A stretch of 64,000 bases of DNA from Neoconidiobolus thromboides FSU 785 (Eukaryota; Entomophthoromycota; Entomophthoromycetes; Entomophthorales; Neoconidiobolaceae). Every line of letters starts with the position of its first letter. The stretch's first letter is position 1. This document shows, piece by piece, positions 1 through 11,153 of the stretch. A program made the position numbers and the translations under genes. Location: positions 62,001-126,000 of the forward strand of contig MU626286.1 in the NCBI GenBank assembly GCA_025603075.1, read 5' to 3'. The notes under the pieces are model-generated. The model was not told the origin of the DNA and made no database searches. It saw only the letters and a program-made list of their open reading frames with translations.

Positions 1-3000
1 TGGATGATTTAAAGTCCTAAGACGACTCAATTCATTTTCAGTTAACAATTGTAATAATCGACGGCTCTTTTGAAATTGTAAAATGATTTCTTCTTTTGAT
101 TTATCTAAAATAAATCGATCATTGGCTTTGGCTGATTTAAACTCATTGGTATCATTGAACAAAATTGATAAGCTAGAATTCTCTCTACTGCTTGCTTTAG
201 TCAAATCTAATAAATTCATATTTAAGATCTCAGTATCCATATCCAAACTTTGTTTAAATCGTGCCATCATATTAAATTCATCTATACATAATTGTTTATT
301 TCCAGAACTATTCCATCTAATAAAATAATAAATAGTAAGATTTCTATTCTTTTGCTATAAATATAAATTTTTTACCTTGGAGGAGTCATAAACCATGCAA
401 AAGCAAATCCATAAAGTTCACTACGGAATCTAGTTTCATAAATTGGATCCAAATTATTTTTTCTCAACATTTTAAGTCCTAATAATAATAATCGAAAGCG
501 AGGTTCTCTAGCCACTGGATTGGTAGTAGTATCCTTTGCATTTTTAAATGTGATAAGTAAAATACGCGCAATAATCTGTAAGATTTCTGGATTCGTATTT
601 GTGAATGCGTCATAACGAGTGACAAAGAATTTGATCCAAGTAGCATGAGGATTGATAGAGTTATACACCAATTTAAATTTACTTGATTTAACTTGTGGGT
701 CCGTAGGTGTATACTCCATCTTTTGTACAAATGGATTGGCGGTATCTAACTTGATGGAAAATAACCCTTTCTTTTGTACGATTGTCCAAATCCAACAAAA
801 TTGTATCTCATTCATTAATCTAACTTCAAGATCGCTTCTTTCTGTAGATACCCACGACCAGATACTTGATGCTAACTTAATTGATTCTGTAGTAAATATA
901 TAAACTGGAATCCAACATACATAACGTATTAAATCATAATCTACTTTATCTTTTTGTAATACTAACCAAGCAGCAGCTTCATTGAGGGTAATCTTAAGTT
1001 CATTCTTACTTATAGGAGTATGGGTTTTTGACAGTCCATAAAGCTCCTTAAGTTTAACCTTTAAACTTATGAGGTATTCTTCTGCTCCCTTTCCATTGAC
1101 TCCATATTCTAAGGATGACACTCGGCCATTAAAGTACGATTTCATTATTGAGCTTCCTGAAAACTGGGATGTATTATCGGGTGGCGAAGCTGCCAATTGA
1201 TTGATTAAATCTAAATTTATTATTATCTCATTGTTATAAAATCAAATTAAGTAAGATTACTTGAAGATTGATGAAATTGGGGAAGTAAACGACCATATTT
1301 CATAGCTAATGAACGACCATAATGAATACCAGTTGAAGTTTCATAAGTAGCGGTTTCATAAAGATAAGCCTATATCAATAAATAAATAAATTTTTTGATC
1401 AATTATTGAGATAAAATCAACCTGTAAATGATTATCCATTTCTGAGGCAGCTACATTTTTACCAGAATGCAACCATTTATTAACTGAGTCACTAAATTGG
1501 GACAGTAGTTGCTTACGATAGTTATAAGAATCAGGTAGCTGAATTGTAACGCCCACTAACTCTGAAGTGAATTCAAATACTGGGCAATACTAACAAAAAA
1601 TAAGTTTAGATCAAAACTGAAAGTATATTAAATAACCTACCTCATCCTGCATTTCCCCTTCACAGCCTTGCCATAACAACTGTAACAATTCTAAAGCAGT
1701 ATATAAGATCCTACGGTGATAAATTAACTGTGGAAAAGCATCAAAGAACTTTTTAGCACAATGTAAAGATACTAACACCATCTTTTCAACACGATGGCAA
1801 CAATTAACCAACACGTTTTGAAGCTGAGAAATAACTGAATTATTGAGGATTAATCCTAAGCCCACATTTTGAGATTCTGCCAAGAATTTAGTCGATACCT
1901 ATGATAAATTTAATAATATCAAAATAAGCTTTTAAAACGATATTACATCATCAGCGATGGCTTCTACTAATACAGCCAATTTACTAACATTAACCGATTC
2001 ATTTGAGAAATAATTTAAAATGAAACTAAAATTTCCAGAGTTACAACGCATAATCTCAATATGGTATAATGAAAGTAAGAAGATAATTTGAGCAAAGTTA
2101 AGATATCGAATTTCGTTACTATGGGAGGGAAGTACTTGAATCAATTGATTTCTCATTTTTAATAGCTCCTAAAAAATAATGAACACAAATAGTATCGTCA
2201 ATAAATTAAACTACCTGCTCACTAAATGCCCTTCTTAATACAGAATTATACTCCAAATCAGTATCCAAATAATTACCTGAAGAATTTGGAACCAAAATTG
2301 GTGATTTAGCAGCAATGTCTAACATAGAAGAGCGCCATTCTTTAACCCAAGTGGATTCAGAAACAAAGTCGTACAGCACACAATGGAACCAGAAATTCCT
2401 AAAAGCACCTTGTAACTCTTCATCAGGGTTTAAGTGAGGGCTAAAATCCTTAGTGCACAAGATTTGACTTAAAATTGGTAATAAGATCCCTAATTCACCA
2501 GAAATAGCAGTGATCTGTACACCTTTCCTCTTTTCTTTCAAAGATCTTTGAATGTGCACCCCTTTTTCATTTGCTAATGCTAACATATATCTAAAAAAAG
2601 AATCACATTTGTCGATATTTGAGTGAATTTGATAGGAAATAGAATAATAGCACTTCAATATAGTTGACATTAATGTTTTGCTATCAGCTGATGTTTCTGC
2701 TTTACTGATAGCAGAAAATATTTCTAAGATTTCTTCATATGATCGATCCGATACTGATAATACAATATCTGATAACTTTTCCAATATAAAAGCACGTGTT
2801 GCTTGGGTACCAGTAGCAAATTGGCGACACAACATAGTCACTGCTAAATCCGATACATCATTGTTTTTTGCATTTTGGCCAATACTTGCTATAGCAGAAA
2901 TAATGCTTTCAATTAAAACTAATTTTCTATCTCCACTTTCACTGAAGCTGTTGCAATTTTCATTGATAGAAAACATATGATTAACTAAAAAATGAATTGT

Positions 3001-4525
3001 TGATATTGCTGTTTCAGTATTGAATTTGACGCTGTTAGCCAATCGAGAAGAGGACACCTCTCTGATCTCAAATAAACTGGCTTCGCTCAAGTTGCGCCCA
3101 TTGTCTGATATTGGAGTAGTAATGAACTTACAACATATATTAGATAAAGAAGCATGTGATTCTGGTAAGTTGATAGATAAGATAGAGATACATTCTAAGG
3201 TAACAGTAACCAATTTAACAGCATCCGCATCCTCAAGTTTTGGATACAAAATCATTAATATGTCCGTTAATTTGATAGTCAACTTTTCTTTTAACTCTCT
3301 TAAATGAACACAAGAAAGGGTAGCTACCCTTAAACTGCAAATAAAAAGCTCCAGCTGTCCCTTTTCAAGCTTCAATGTATCTCCCGCCTCTTTTTCAATA
3401 AAATATGTTTCAATTGAAGAAAATATTTCTAACGCCATATAACATAATCCATGCAAAGCAGTTCTTGATTCTTCATTCAATTCGATAGCTGATGTACCTG
3501 GATTGTTGGACAAATACTTTATACAACCACTTGTAGATAAAGTTTGACTATTTTTGGGCACTTTATCATAGTTTACTTTTCTAACCAAAAAATTCAAAGT
3601 GACTTGTAAATTTCTAAAGATAATATTATTGCTTGATACCTCCCCATAATTATATTTTAAAAAGAAAGCTTTAGCATAATCATTACCTTCTGAAGCTAAT
3701 AGTTGGTCCAACTTTTCATCTGCTGCATCTACAAAATCAGTCTGTGAAATAGTACGTGCTCTTTCTTCTAATTGAGATATAAGTGAAGAATCCCATTCGA
3801 AACTATTGTTTCCTAGAGCTCTTAATAAACCTAACCAAAAAGGAATATATTTGATGCAGATGTATTCATCACTGAGTTGTTTTAAATCTTCTCCTACTTT
3901 GATAAATACTTGCCATATTGTAGTGCAAATCTGATCCCTTAAGTCTGTTGATATACTTGCTATATGAAGTAATGAGTCAGTTAATTCAAAGGAGAATACA
4001 TCATTTGGTGGAATATCTATAAGAAAAAAAGATTGTTCATTTTAAATATAGCTGTTGAAATTATTATAAATTACTTTCCCATCCTTGAAACATTTCATAA
4101 TTTAAATATCTAGCCATTTGTAAAACTTTTAATAAGTTGATTACTGTTGGTTTCTGTAAATCACTGTTGGCATGTGCAACTAGTTTACTAACGCCACTGA
4201 TGATGCGCATGTCACTTTCAGTCTAAAAATAAAGATAAAACCAAAGTTTTATTTTTTGCTCTTTATAAATATTATATGTTTACTATTGTTCTATCCTTTA
4301 AAGCCTCCGGTTCTAAGTTTTCGCTTGTGATTCCAGAAAAAAAAGGACTTAGACTGATCAATCTAGCCAAGTCTTTCTCAGCTAATTCCATGGACGGATC
4401 TGATAATAATAGATCCATCTCGGAGATGATCAAAGATTGCAAGGTTGTGTCAAAGCTATTTATTGTTTAGGTCAATTTACTTGTTTTTATTTTTGTTTAT
4501 AGACATAAGGGGTTTACCAACTCAT
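1..4525 (-). CDS. STT4: Phosphatidylinositol 4-kinase alpha (Stt4/PI4KA type), 5' part only
   Basis: This lipid kinase makes PI4P at the plasma membrane. Only the helical N-terminal scaffold (roughly the first 1,100 residues) lies here; the lipid-kinase domain is beyond the left edge. About eight or more exons join in frame through introns such as 317-375, 4017-4074 and 4456-4517. The exon at 376-1196 carries the diagnostic helical stretch, with IPVYIFTTESIKLASSIWSW followed by EIQFCWIWT, which matches the PI4KA family region before the kinase domain. I place the start at 4525 on an 8-nt first exon (ATGAGTTG) that splices in frame to SLIISEMDLLLSDPSMELAE; the longer frame in that exon stops at once without the splice. 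Exon 2206-3711 continues upstream in frame to 4016. Family assignment is solid; the start is inferred. Confidence 0.9.
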
Positions 4526-5985
4526 CTTCAAGTTAAAGAAATGAATGAAAGTGATTTTGTGGCTAAAATTATCAAGTGTTTTATTGGTTCTTCGTAAATA
4601 TTGGGTTGACAGATCAAAGGTTAAATGATTGGTTGAAACATTATTATTGTTAATGTTCTGGATGTCGGAAGTAGGTGTTGTCTTGTTTTTTCATGATTTT
4701 ACTATGTGTTCTAATAGTAGTAACATTAGATTAATTCGTATTTAATGCAACCTAAGCATTATAAATTGGTATGTTGTGAAATACTTTGGGGATTTAGTGC
4801 TTTCTAATAATAAATATAGCTAGAAATTAAATAGTAAGCAAAATTCTGTTTAGTACATTTTAATACCAAATCAAGATACACCCAATCTAGTTTATTAAAA
4901 TTTTACTAAATAGCTATTGAAGTATTCTGATTTTATCTAACTTAGAATTCGTATTTCTTTTATTTCCTTATAAAACGCTTCATCCAAGTACTTTATATTA
5001 GGTGTAATAAAGAGCAGGGAGATATTAAGTCTATATTCACTCTTTACACCAATACTTGTTAAAGAAAAATGTTTAATTTTTAGCGTTTAAGGGCTGGGAA
5101 AAACGATAGAAAATAAGAAAATTTTCAAGTGTATCGCAAAGCTGATAGGTCATAGTTTGTTTTATAAAGATATATTTAATAGATCACATTTTATATTATA
5201 AACAGTATTTTTATATAAATAAGATTTACTATACCTATCCTTTCTATTTAATTCAAAATAATCTAAAAAATAGTTTGAATATTAGATAATGAAGAAATCA
5301 ACTTTAGTAACTCTCTAGAAAAGATTTTAAACCAAACTCCGCTTATTAATGATGATTTTAATAAGCCATAATTATTTTTAGCTCTCAAATTAAAATATCG
5401 AACTTACAATATTGCTACTTTTTATTATCTTTTTGCTGAATCGTCAATATCGTAATTAGAGTCACTAAAACCTATAAAATTTATACTATTTAATTACCTT
5501 AAGTCTCCCAAATACTTATCTACAAAATTCAAATTAAAGTCTGGCTCAACTTCTAGGTCTAAATTCCAGTTCGAATTTATACTAAGATTAATCTAAGTAG
5601 AGCTAGCTATATGTGTATCCGTAAAATTTCAATCAGCAATTTTAAGTTACTAAACTTTGTTTTATGTTTAATCCATCAAAAATCGAACAACCTTTAGATA
5701 TCAACGAAAGTGATAATACTACCTTGTTTGGATTCAAAGGCTCAGTAATTCCTTTAATACTTAAATCGTATCCACAAACTTCGAAAGTCTGGAGTTAATT
5801 TAAATGATTTTGAATAATTTCAATGAATAAATATAGCTTATGAGAATCAACTTTTATCCTTTTTGATTTTGGCATTCTAACTGCTATTTTAACATTAACT
5901 CTATCATTAATCTACATATCATTATCATTGTTAGATGTATCACTATCATAACTAATGGGGACTATATTTGGACAATATTAAGTAT
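4526..5985. other. Gene-free AT-rich start of island A
   Basis: There is no open frame of note on either strand. The minus strand may hold the decayed downstream part of the F-box/LRR-like gene whose start is at 6237, but stops in all frames prevent a firm call. No tRNA or clear repeat is visible. Confidence 0.5.
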
Positions 5986-6237
5986 TTAACTCTGACATAG
6001 TATATTTATATACATCATTAATGGTCCATTTTTCTTGATAAAATTCTCTTGATAGCTCCAATATTTCTTAACTTCGTACTGGTCATAAGTAGAATAAACT
6101 GGGTTGCATTTGATTATATTACTAATATTATTGAATAGGCGTTTACTTAAATATAAGTCAAAAAACTCTTCTGGATCCAATGGTCTGAATGCATTATCTA
6201 ATAGTATACTGCATAGTTGCTCGAATTTCAATAGCAT
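5986..6237 (-). pseudogene. F-box-like N-terminus of a decayed lineage-specific family, copy 1
   Basis: The open part begins at an ATG at 6237 and encodes a short N-terminal module with LLKFEQLCSILLDNAF then RPLDPEEFFDLYLSKRLFNN. The residue pattern (hydrophobic positions, LxPEE/LDPEE, then a cluster of Leu/Phe) resembles an F-box, and a second copy at 8510 is clearly homologous. Downstream of 5986 the frame is broken and only leucine-rich scraps can be suspected, so the gene is probably dead or badly eroded. F-box/LRR proteins normally recruit substrates to SCF ubiquitin ligases through Skp1; whether this family did so is inference from weak similarity. A shorter functional protein cannot be excluded. 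Confidence 0.45.
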
Positions 6238-6367
6238 TATAGAGTAAGCTTTTTTCAAAGTACAAAAAACATACCTTTTATATCTTTTATATCTTTTTTA
6301 CCTTTTTATTTGTGTTAATGATCGCGTAAGTAATATTTTTAATAACAACATTGCTAAAACAATATAT

Positions 6368-6464
6368 GGGATGTTTTTTTGGGTTTATTACCTTTTCCAT
6401 CTTTTAAGCGCTATTTGAACGGAAAAACTGACAGTAAAATTCTTAAACATAAAAATATATCCCC
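6368..6464 (+). mobile_element. Miniature fold-back element, copy 1 (family description)
   Basis: The family runs 92-100 bp. The left end is GGGG(A/G/C)TG followed by a T run and TTTCATTACTTTTTCCATC; the centre is TTTTAAGCGCTATTTGAGTGG; the right end is AAAATTCTTAAAC then A-rich sequence and CATCCCC. Both halves read GGGG.TGT, then T-rich, TTTTTCCA and AGCGCT toward the centre, so each copy is an imperfect palindrome. There is no coding capacity, as expected for a MITE moved by a transposase elsewhere. This copy has lost one terminal G and is flanked by ATAT on both sides. Confidence 0.75.
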
Positions 6465-7070
6465 ATATCGTCTTTAATTAAATATAGCTGAATTTTCTTA
6501 CTAAAATTAGACAGATAGATATTCATAAGTAATAAAGCTAACTCAGAATATTGATAACTTGTTGATAAAGGATGATGATGATGTTTTCATATTTTATCTT
6601 TATTTTCCTTGTAGTCAAATTTTTACAGTCAAATCAACTAATGATATCAACCTGATTTTATAGCTAGATTAAACTGCTTATGTAAACTCAGAGTTGCTTT
6701 GAATGCATAAAGCTCTTACTTTAGTAGACTTTGAAAGTAACATAATATAGAGATGCTTACATTTTGATTTATAGTATAACTACAAGCTACTTTTAACCTC
6801 TTTTATTATACATCATTGCCTTTCATAAGTTCTATTTTCTCTTAGAAATTAAATCAATGATGGATTCATTGTAACCATTTTGATAAAAATATAGATCAGT
6901 ATGATCAACTTATCAATGTACATATTGAATATCATAGCACCTAATATTTTTTAGTCTTACTAATGCTAGATGATTTATTAACTAGTTATAAATTGACAAA
7001 ATGCTAATAAGTTAATCAAATATTATAAATATTCAAAAATGAAAAAAAATCGAGCAAAAAATGATAAAAG

Positions 7071-7242
7071 TTAGGCAGTCGTTTGTTTATAATAACTATA
7101 ACTAATGATGCGTAGTCTTATTCTATCCAAGTTAACATTTGGACTTTTTTCTATCCCATTATAAACTACTGTATCTATATTTATTTTATCAAATAAAACG
7201 AGGAGTAAAGGGAAAATAAATTTACGATTGATTTCTACATCT
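7071..7242 (-). pseudogene. Leucine-rich C-terminal scrap, probably of the F-box/LRR-like family
   Basis: A short open stretch ending in a stop at 7071 encodes an Ile/Leu-rich tail (INRKFIFPLLLVLF, then SPNVNLDRIRLRIISYSYYK). At 7243 the frame runs straight into a fold-back element, so the upstream part of the frame is transposon sequence and not gene. It resembles the LRR tail of the copy at 7422-8510. I see no start codon of its own and treat it as a remnant. Confidence 0.35.
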
Positions 7243-7334
7243 GGTGATGTATTTTTTAAAAATTTTGCTAATAATTTTCCCACTCAAATAGCGTTTAAAA
7301 ACGGAAAAAGTAATGAAGACAAAAAAACATCCCC
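7243..7334 (-). mobile_element. Miniature fold-back element, copy 2, with ATCT duplication
   Basis: Inverted orientation; the left terminus is mutated to GGTGATG and the right is CATCCCC. The flanks are ATCT at 7239-7242 and ATCT at 7335-7338, an informative non-palindromic target duplication. Confidence 0.8.
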
Positions 7335-7421
7335 ATCTGTTTCTTAAAAATTAATTTTTAATAATTGAAGGAGCTGGAAAAAAAGATGAAAAGACGAAAA
7401 AATTTAAGGATGTAAGTAAAA

Positions 7422-8510
7422 TCATTCATTTTGGTTTGCTTTACAAATTGCGCTTATTGAATTATACCCCTTATTACAAAAACTTCCTCTATAGAAATAA
7501 GACTTATCGAGTATTTTGTTGATATCAAACTTTAAATTAATTTTTTTTGAATATTGGGCAACAAAGAAACTGATCTTAATAATTCCTTTCATAACTTTGC
7601 TGAAATAAACTTCTTTCAATTTTGGTAATTTCAATAAAGGATTTGATTTAAGGATTTTGTATGGAAATATCCTAAGGTAGTAAATATTAGCCTATTTATC
7701 CATATTTGTAATGTTGTTTTCACTTTTAATGTCAAAACAAAAACTATCAAAATTTATATATTTTATGCTCTTAAACTGCCTTAAATTACCAAGGTATTTT
7801 AAACCAAAGTCATATTTAAGGTGGTCTTTAAGTTCTGATTTTAAGTTGGAAATAAACTTTGAAATCTGTTTAGAGACGTTAATAGTATCAATATCATCGG
7901 TACAATAGAGGTTTAGTATTTTTAATTGAGTAAACTTTGTCATAAATATATCCAATCCCTTGAGATTGAAGCGATCATACAACTCTAATTTAATTGACTT
8001 TAATTTGCTTAAGCTCAAATGAATTAAATAAATATTATCTATACTGTCTACTTTAGCTTCAAACAATTTCATAGCTTGTGTACAATCCTCAGAGTAGATG
8101 ATAAACTTTCATAAATTTGGTAATCCAATATTTACTCTAGCTTTATTATTAGTATTAGTCTTGATGCTACTATCACTATAATCCTTTTTCCTCAAATTAC
8201 TAGAATTATAATCCTCGTACATATAGTAAACAGACTCTGAATTCGGACAATAAATCAAGTTTCTGAGAGTATCATTATTTATTTCTATATGTCATACCAA
8301 CAATCCGTTTTCTTTAATAAACCTATCTTAATAGTTTTGATATTATATTAATAAAACTCATTCATAAATTGAATTGCGTTTAATTACATTACTAACTTTG
8401 CTGAATAAGTATTTAATCAAAAAGCATAAATTAAACAACCCTTCTGGGTCTGATAGTTTGAATATATCCTCCAAAAATATATTAGATAACTGCCTAAATT
8501 TCAATGTCAT
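7422..8510 (-). pseudogene. Decayed F-box/LRR-like gene, copy 2
   Basis: The ATG at 8508-8510 opens LKFRQLSNIFLEDIFKLSDP, homologous to copy 1, but in-frame stops follow at several places around 8310-8380 (after NSIYE, and in the next few codons). Further down, two longer open pieces survive: one at 7692-8072 with repeated leucine-rich patterns (LSKLKSIKLELYDRFNLKGL, then FTQLKILNLYCTDD) and one at 7422-7634 (LPKLKEVYFSKVMKG). The spacing of Leu/Ile/Asn is that of an irregular LRR domain. Together they describe a protein of about 350 residues with an F-box-like head and LRR tail, now interrupted. Decay is seen directly; the F-box assignment is an inference. Confidence 0.5.
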
Positions 8511-8732
8511 TTCAAAACAGATTAATAAACAAAATACAGAACTCAGCTAGCCTTTTATTCTTTTAATTTTAAGGGCAGCACTGTAATCAAGGTTATCAAC
8601 ATAGTTTGCTACTATTGGCTAAAGAATGTACTATTTTGTTTTGCTTTAAATCTTAAAAAGTCGACTAAATGTAAACTTAAAATTCAAAATAGATTCTATT
8701 TAGATGTATTTTTTTAACTATTTCTTTGATAT

Positions 8733-8825
8733 GGGGCTGTTTTTTAGTTTCATTATCTTTCCATTTTTTAAGCGCTATTTGAGTGGAAAGATTGTAGTAA
8801 AATTCTTAAACGAAAAAACATCCCC
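8733..8825 (+). mobile_element. Miniature fold-back element, copy 3
   Basis: Complete copy with the central AAGCGCTATTTGAGTGG intact; ATAT on both sides (8729-8732, 8826-8829). Confidence 0.8.
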
Positions 8826-9140
8826 ATATAGTAATTTCATTTGAATTTATGTATATATCTTGCTTCATATTTATTTATTTAGAGTCACTCACATACCATA
8901 CTAGAGTACTTAAGTTTAGATGTAGTATTTTCATTAATATATGTAGACTTCCATGTTATTCTCATTTATTTTAGAATAGTTTAAAATTTTAAAAGTTATT
9001 GAGCTCTTTTTAAAAAATCCACATTCTTTGAATTATAGTCATCCTTGAAGTGATATCAAGCTTACAACAAAACGCTGCATTATTATTATACAATTTCTTT
9101 TACACTTCATTGTATTAAAAAATGAACTATTTTAACATAC

Positions 9141-9238
9141 GGGGATGTATTTTTTTGTTTAAGAATTTTACCAACGATCTTTCCACTCAAATAGTGCTTA
9201 AAAAATGGAAAAATAATGAAACTAAAAAAAACAGCCTC
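9141..9238 (-). mobile_element. Miniature fold-back element, copy 4, with ATAC duplication
   Basis: Left terminus GGGGATGTA; the right terminus has decayed to CAGCCTC. ATAC at 9137-9140 is repeated at 9239-9242, which a TA-type insertion model does not explain. Confidence 0.8.
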
Positions 9239-9823
9239 ATACCGTTAATTTTTTCAAAAAAATGATCAGTTTTTAAAAAAATGTTATTGTATCACAAAGT
9301 AAATCTAAATGGAGTTGAAAAAGTAATGAGGTCAACCTCAATTATTGTTCTTAATTATTTTAAAATATTTTATTTGAAGAATAAGTAATGAATATCCATT
9401 TATAGTAAATAAAATTTTAATTTTGATAATCAAAAAAATGCGTTACAGCTATTATTAAATAAACTTATAAAAGACTCGATGTTGAATAACTTTAACTTTC
9501 TTTAATTCATTTTTAAATTTATTATTATTAAAATGTTTGAATATGTAATAACTTCAAGCTTTCCCAAAACATCAATTCATTATTAATGTTTTGTATACAC
9601 TTATTTTTACGTGGTTTCATGAAAGTTTATTAAACATAAAGCCTATTCCTCATTTATATTATTTGATCAAACCACATGATACCGCTAATTTAATAAGCAA
9701 AATGGTTTAATTTAATATGAATTTATTAGCAAAAGTATTAAGAGTGTAATAAGGATTAGGTTTATTAACTGTAATAGTATATATATACATTTCTAAACAG
9801 AGGTAAAAAAAGCACAAGAATAA
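9239..9823. other. Gene-free end of island A
   Basis: AT-rich; the minus strand near 9480-9590 gives a short leucine-rich reading (for example DVLGKLEVITYSN) broken by stops, perhaps another LRR scrap. Nothing else is supported. The 3' end of GNA1 follows. Confidence 0.4.
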
Positions 9824-10408
9824 TTAAAGTTGGGATTTAGAAATGGTAGTAGCTATCTGATTCTCCGCTGGATAGATGGTCATTTGGAAGTCTTTAACTT
9901 TAAACCCACATTTCTCATAAAATGGCACATTTGATTCACTGCAATTCAATATAATTTTATAGCATCCTACCTTGACACCAATATATTTTAATGCATCGAT
10001 AACTCTTAGGCCTAATTTTTTGCCTCTTTGTGAATCATGTACTACAATATCTTCAATGTGTCCTGCAAGTCCACAGCTCCTTATAAACTTACATTCTGTA
10101 AGTAAAGTACCAGCGGCTACTATCTTTTTTTGCTCAGTATCCTCAATTACTAAAGAGTAATAATTGCCCGCTTTTAATATCCTCTCGTAGTTGTCATTGA
10201 ACATCTGTCTAGTAACGTTACCAGTGACTGTTAATTGAGATAAACACTGGATATATCCTTTATCATAGTCTCCTAACTCTAAAGGACGCATAACATAACC
10301 CTTTGGCAAGGCTTCTTTTACTTCTGGAGAGATTAAGCTTTCAGTAAATAAACTGGTGGTATTTAAATTTAGATAGTTATTCATGGTTTGTTTTAAACTT
10401 TGAAACAT
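9824..10408 (-). CDS. GNA1: Glucosamine-6-phosphate N-acetyltransferase
   Basis: This GNAT enzyme transfers acetyl from acetyl-CoA to glucosamine-6-phosphate, the second step toward UDP-GlcNAc and so chitin and glycans. The single exon encodes 194 residues, slightly longer than the usual 150-185. The core reads VMRPLELGDYDKGYIQCLSQ, then LAGHIEDIVVHDSQRGKKLG, which contains the acetyl-CoA loop (R/Q-x-x-G-x-G/K: QRGKKLG), then KIILNCSESNVPFYEKCGF, the typical Gna1 C-terminal substrate-binding segment. ATG at 10408 is the first Met of the frame; a second Met nine codons in is an alternative start. It stands alone between island A and a 745-bp spacer before SCAI. Confidence 0.95.
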   Translation of the reverse strand: MFQSLKQTMNNYLNLNTTSLFTESLISPEVKEALPKGYVMRPLELGDYDKGYIQCLSQLTVTGNVTRQMFNDNYERILKAGNYYSLVIEDTEQKKIVAAGTLLTECKFIRSCGLAGHIEDIVVHDSQRGKKLGLRVIDALKYIGVKVGCYKIILNCSESNVPFYEKCGFKVKDFQMTIYPAENQIATTISKSQL

Positions 10409-11153
10409 ATTGCTATTATCTTTGTTGGTTTATATACTCTTTTTCTTGATTATTATAAATTAGAAATTATAAACTCAACACAAGTTTTTTTTATCATTAA
10501 TAATAAAACCTAGCCAATAATTGTGGTTTATTATATTGGGTGATATGTCATGATAAGCAAGTTATCTATGACATATTATTGGTTAAGTTTATTTTTAAAT
10601 CCATTCAAACTTTATTAGTGAATATTTATAGCGGCCAATGAGTTAGGTCCTTTGCTACCCTACAAAATTAATTTATTTATAGACTGAAATGCTGATAAAA
10701 AATAACTTTTAACTTAAACTAATTAAAAGTAGTTTGACCGTTGCTGTTTTAGTTTTATCATGATAAGATTTAAATAATTTATTATTAAAAGTTATTTTAT
10801 TGCTTTACCCTTTTTTATATAAAAAGTTTAAACTATTTAATGATAATGAAAGTATACTTTATCAGCTTTTTGATAATAGATACTAAATAAGCTATATTTG
10901 TAATTTATAATAAAACTAATAGTGCTAATATAAAATTGTTAATATTAAGCAATATTGAATAACATTGTACAATATCATTTTATAAAAAAGTCATCAAAAA
11001 TTTGTAACGTTAGAAAATCATATTCATTCTAAGCTAAATAAAAATACTTATATTTAACTAACATTTGTGATGTAAGCAAACTAGAACAAATAACCAATCA
11101 AAGAAATAGGTTTAAAAAAAAGTTATCTATATGAGTGTATCTATTTTTTTTAA
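10409..11153. other. Intergenic spacer between divergent GNA1 and SCAI
   Basis: AT-rich 745 bp holding both promoters. I see no further gene or RNA. TATA-like strings are too common at this composition to call. Confidence 0.4.
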
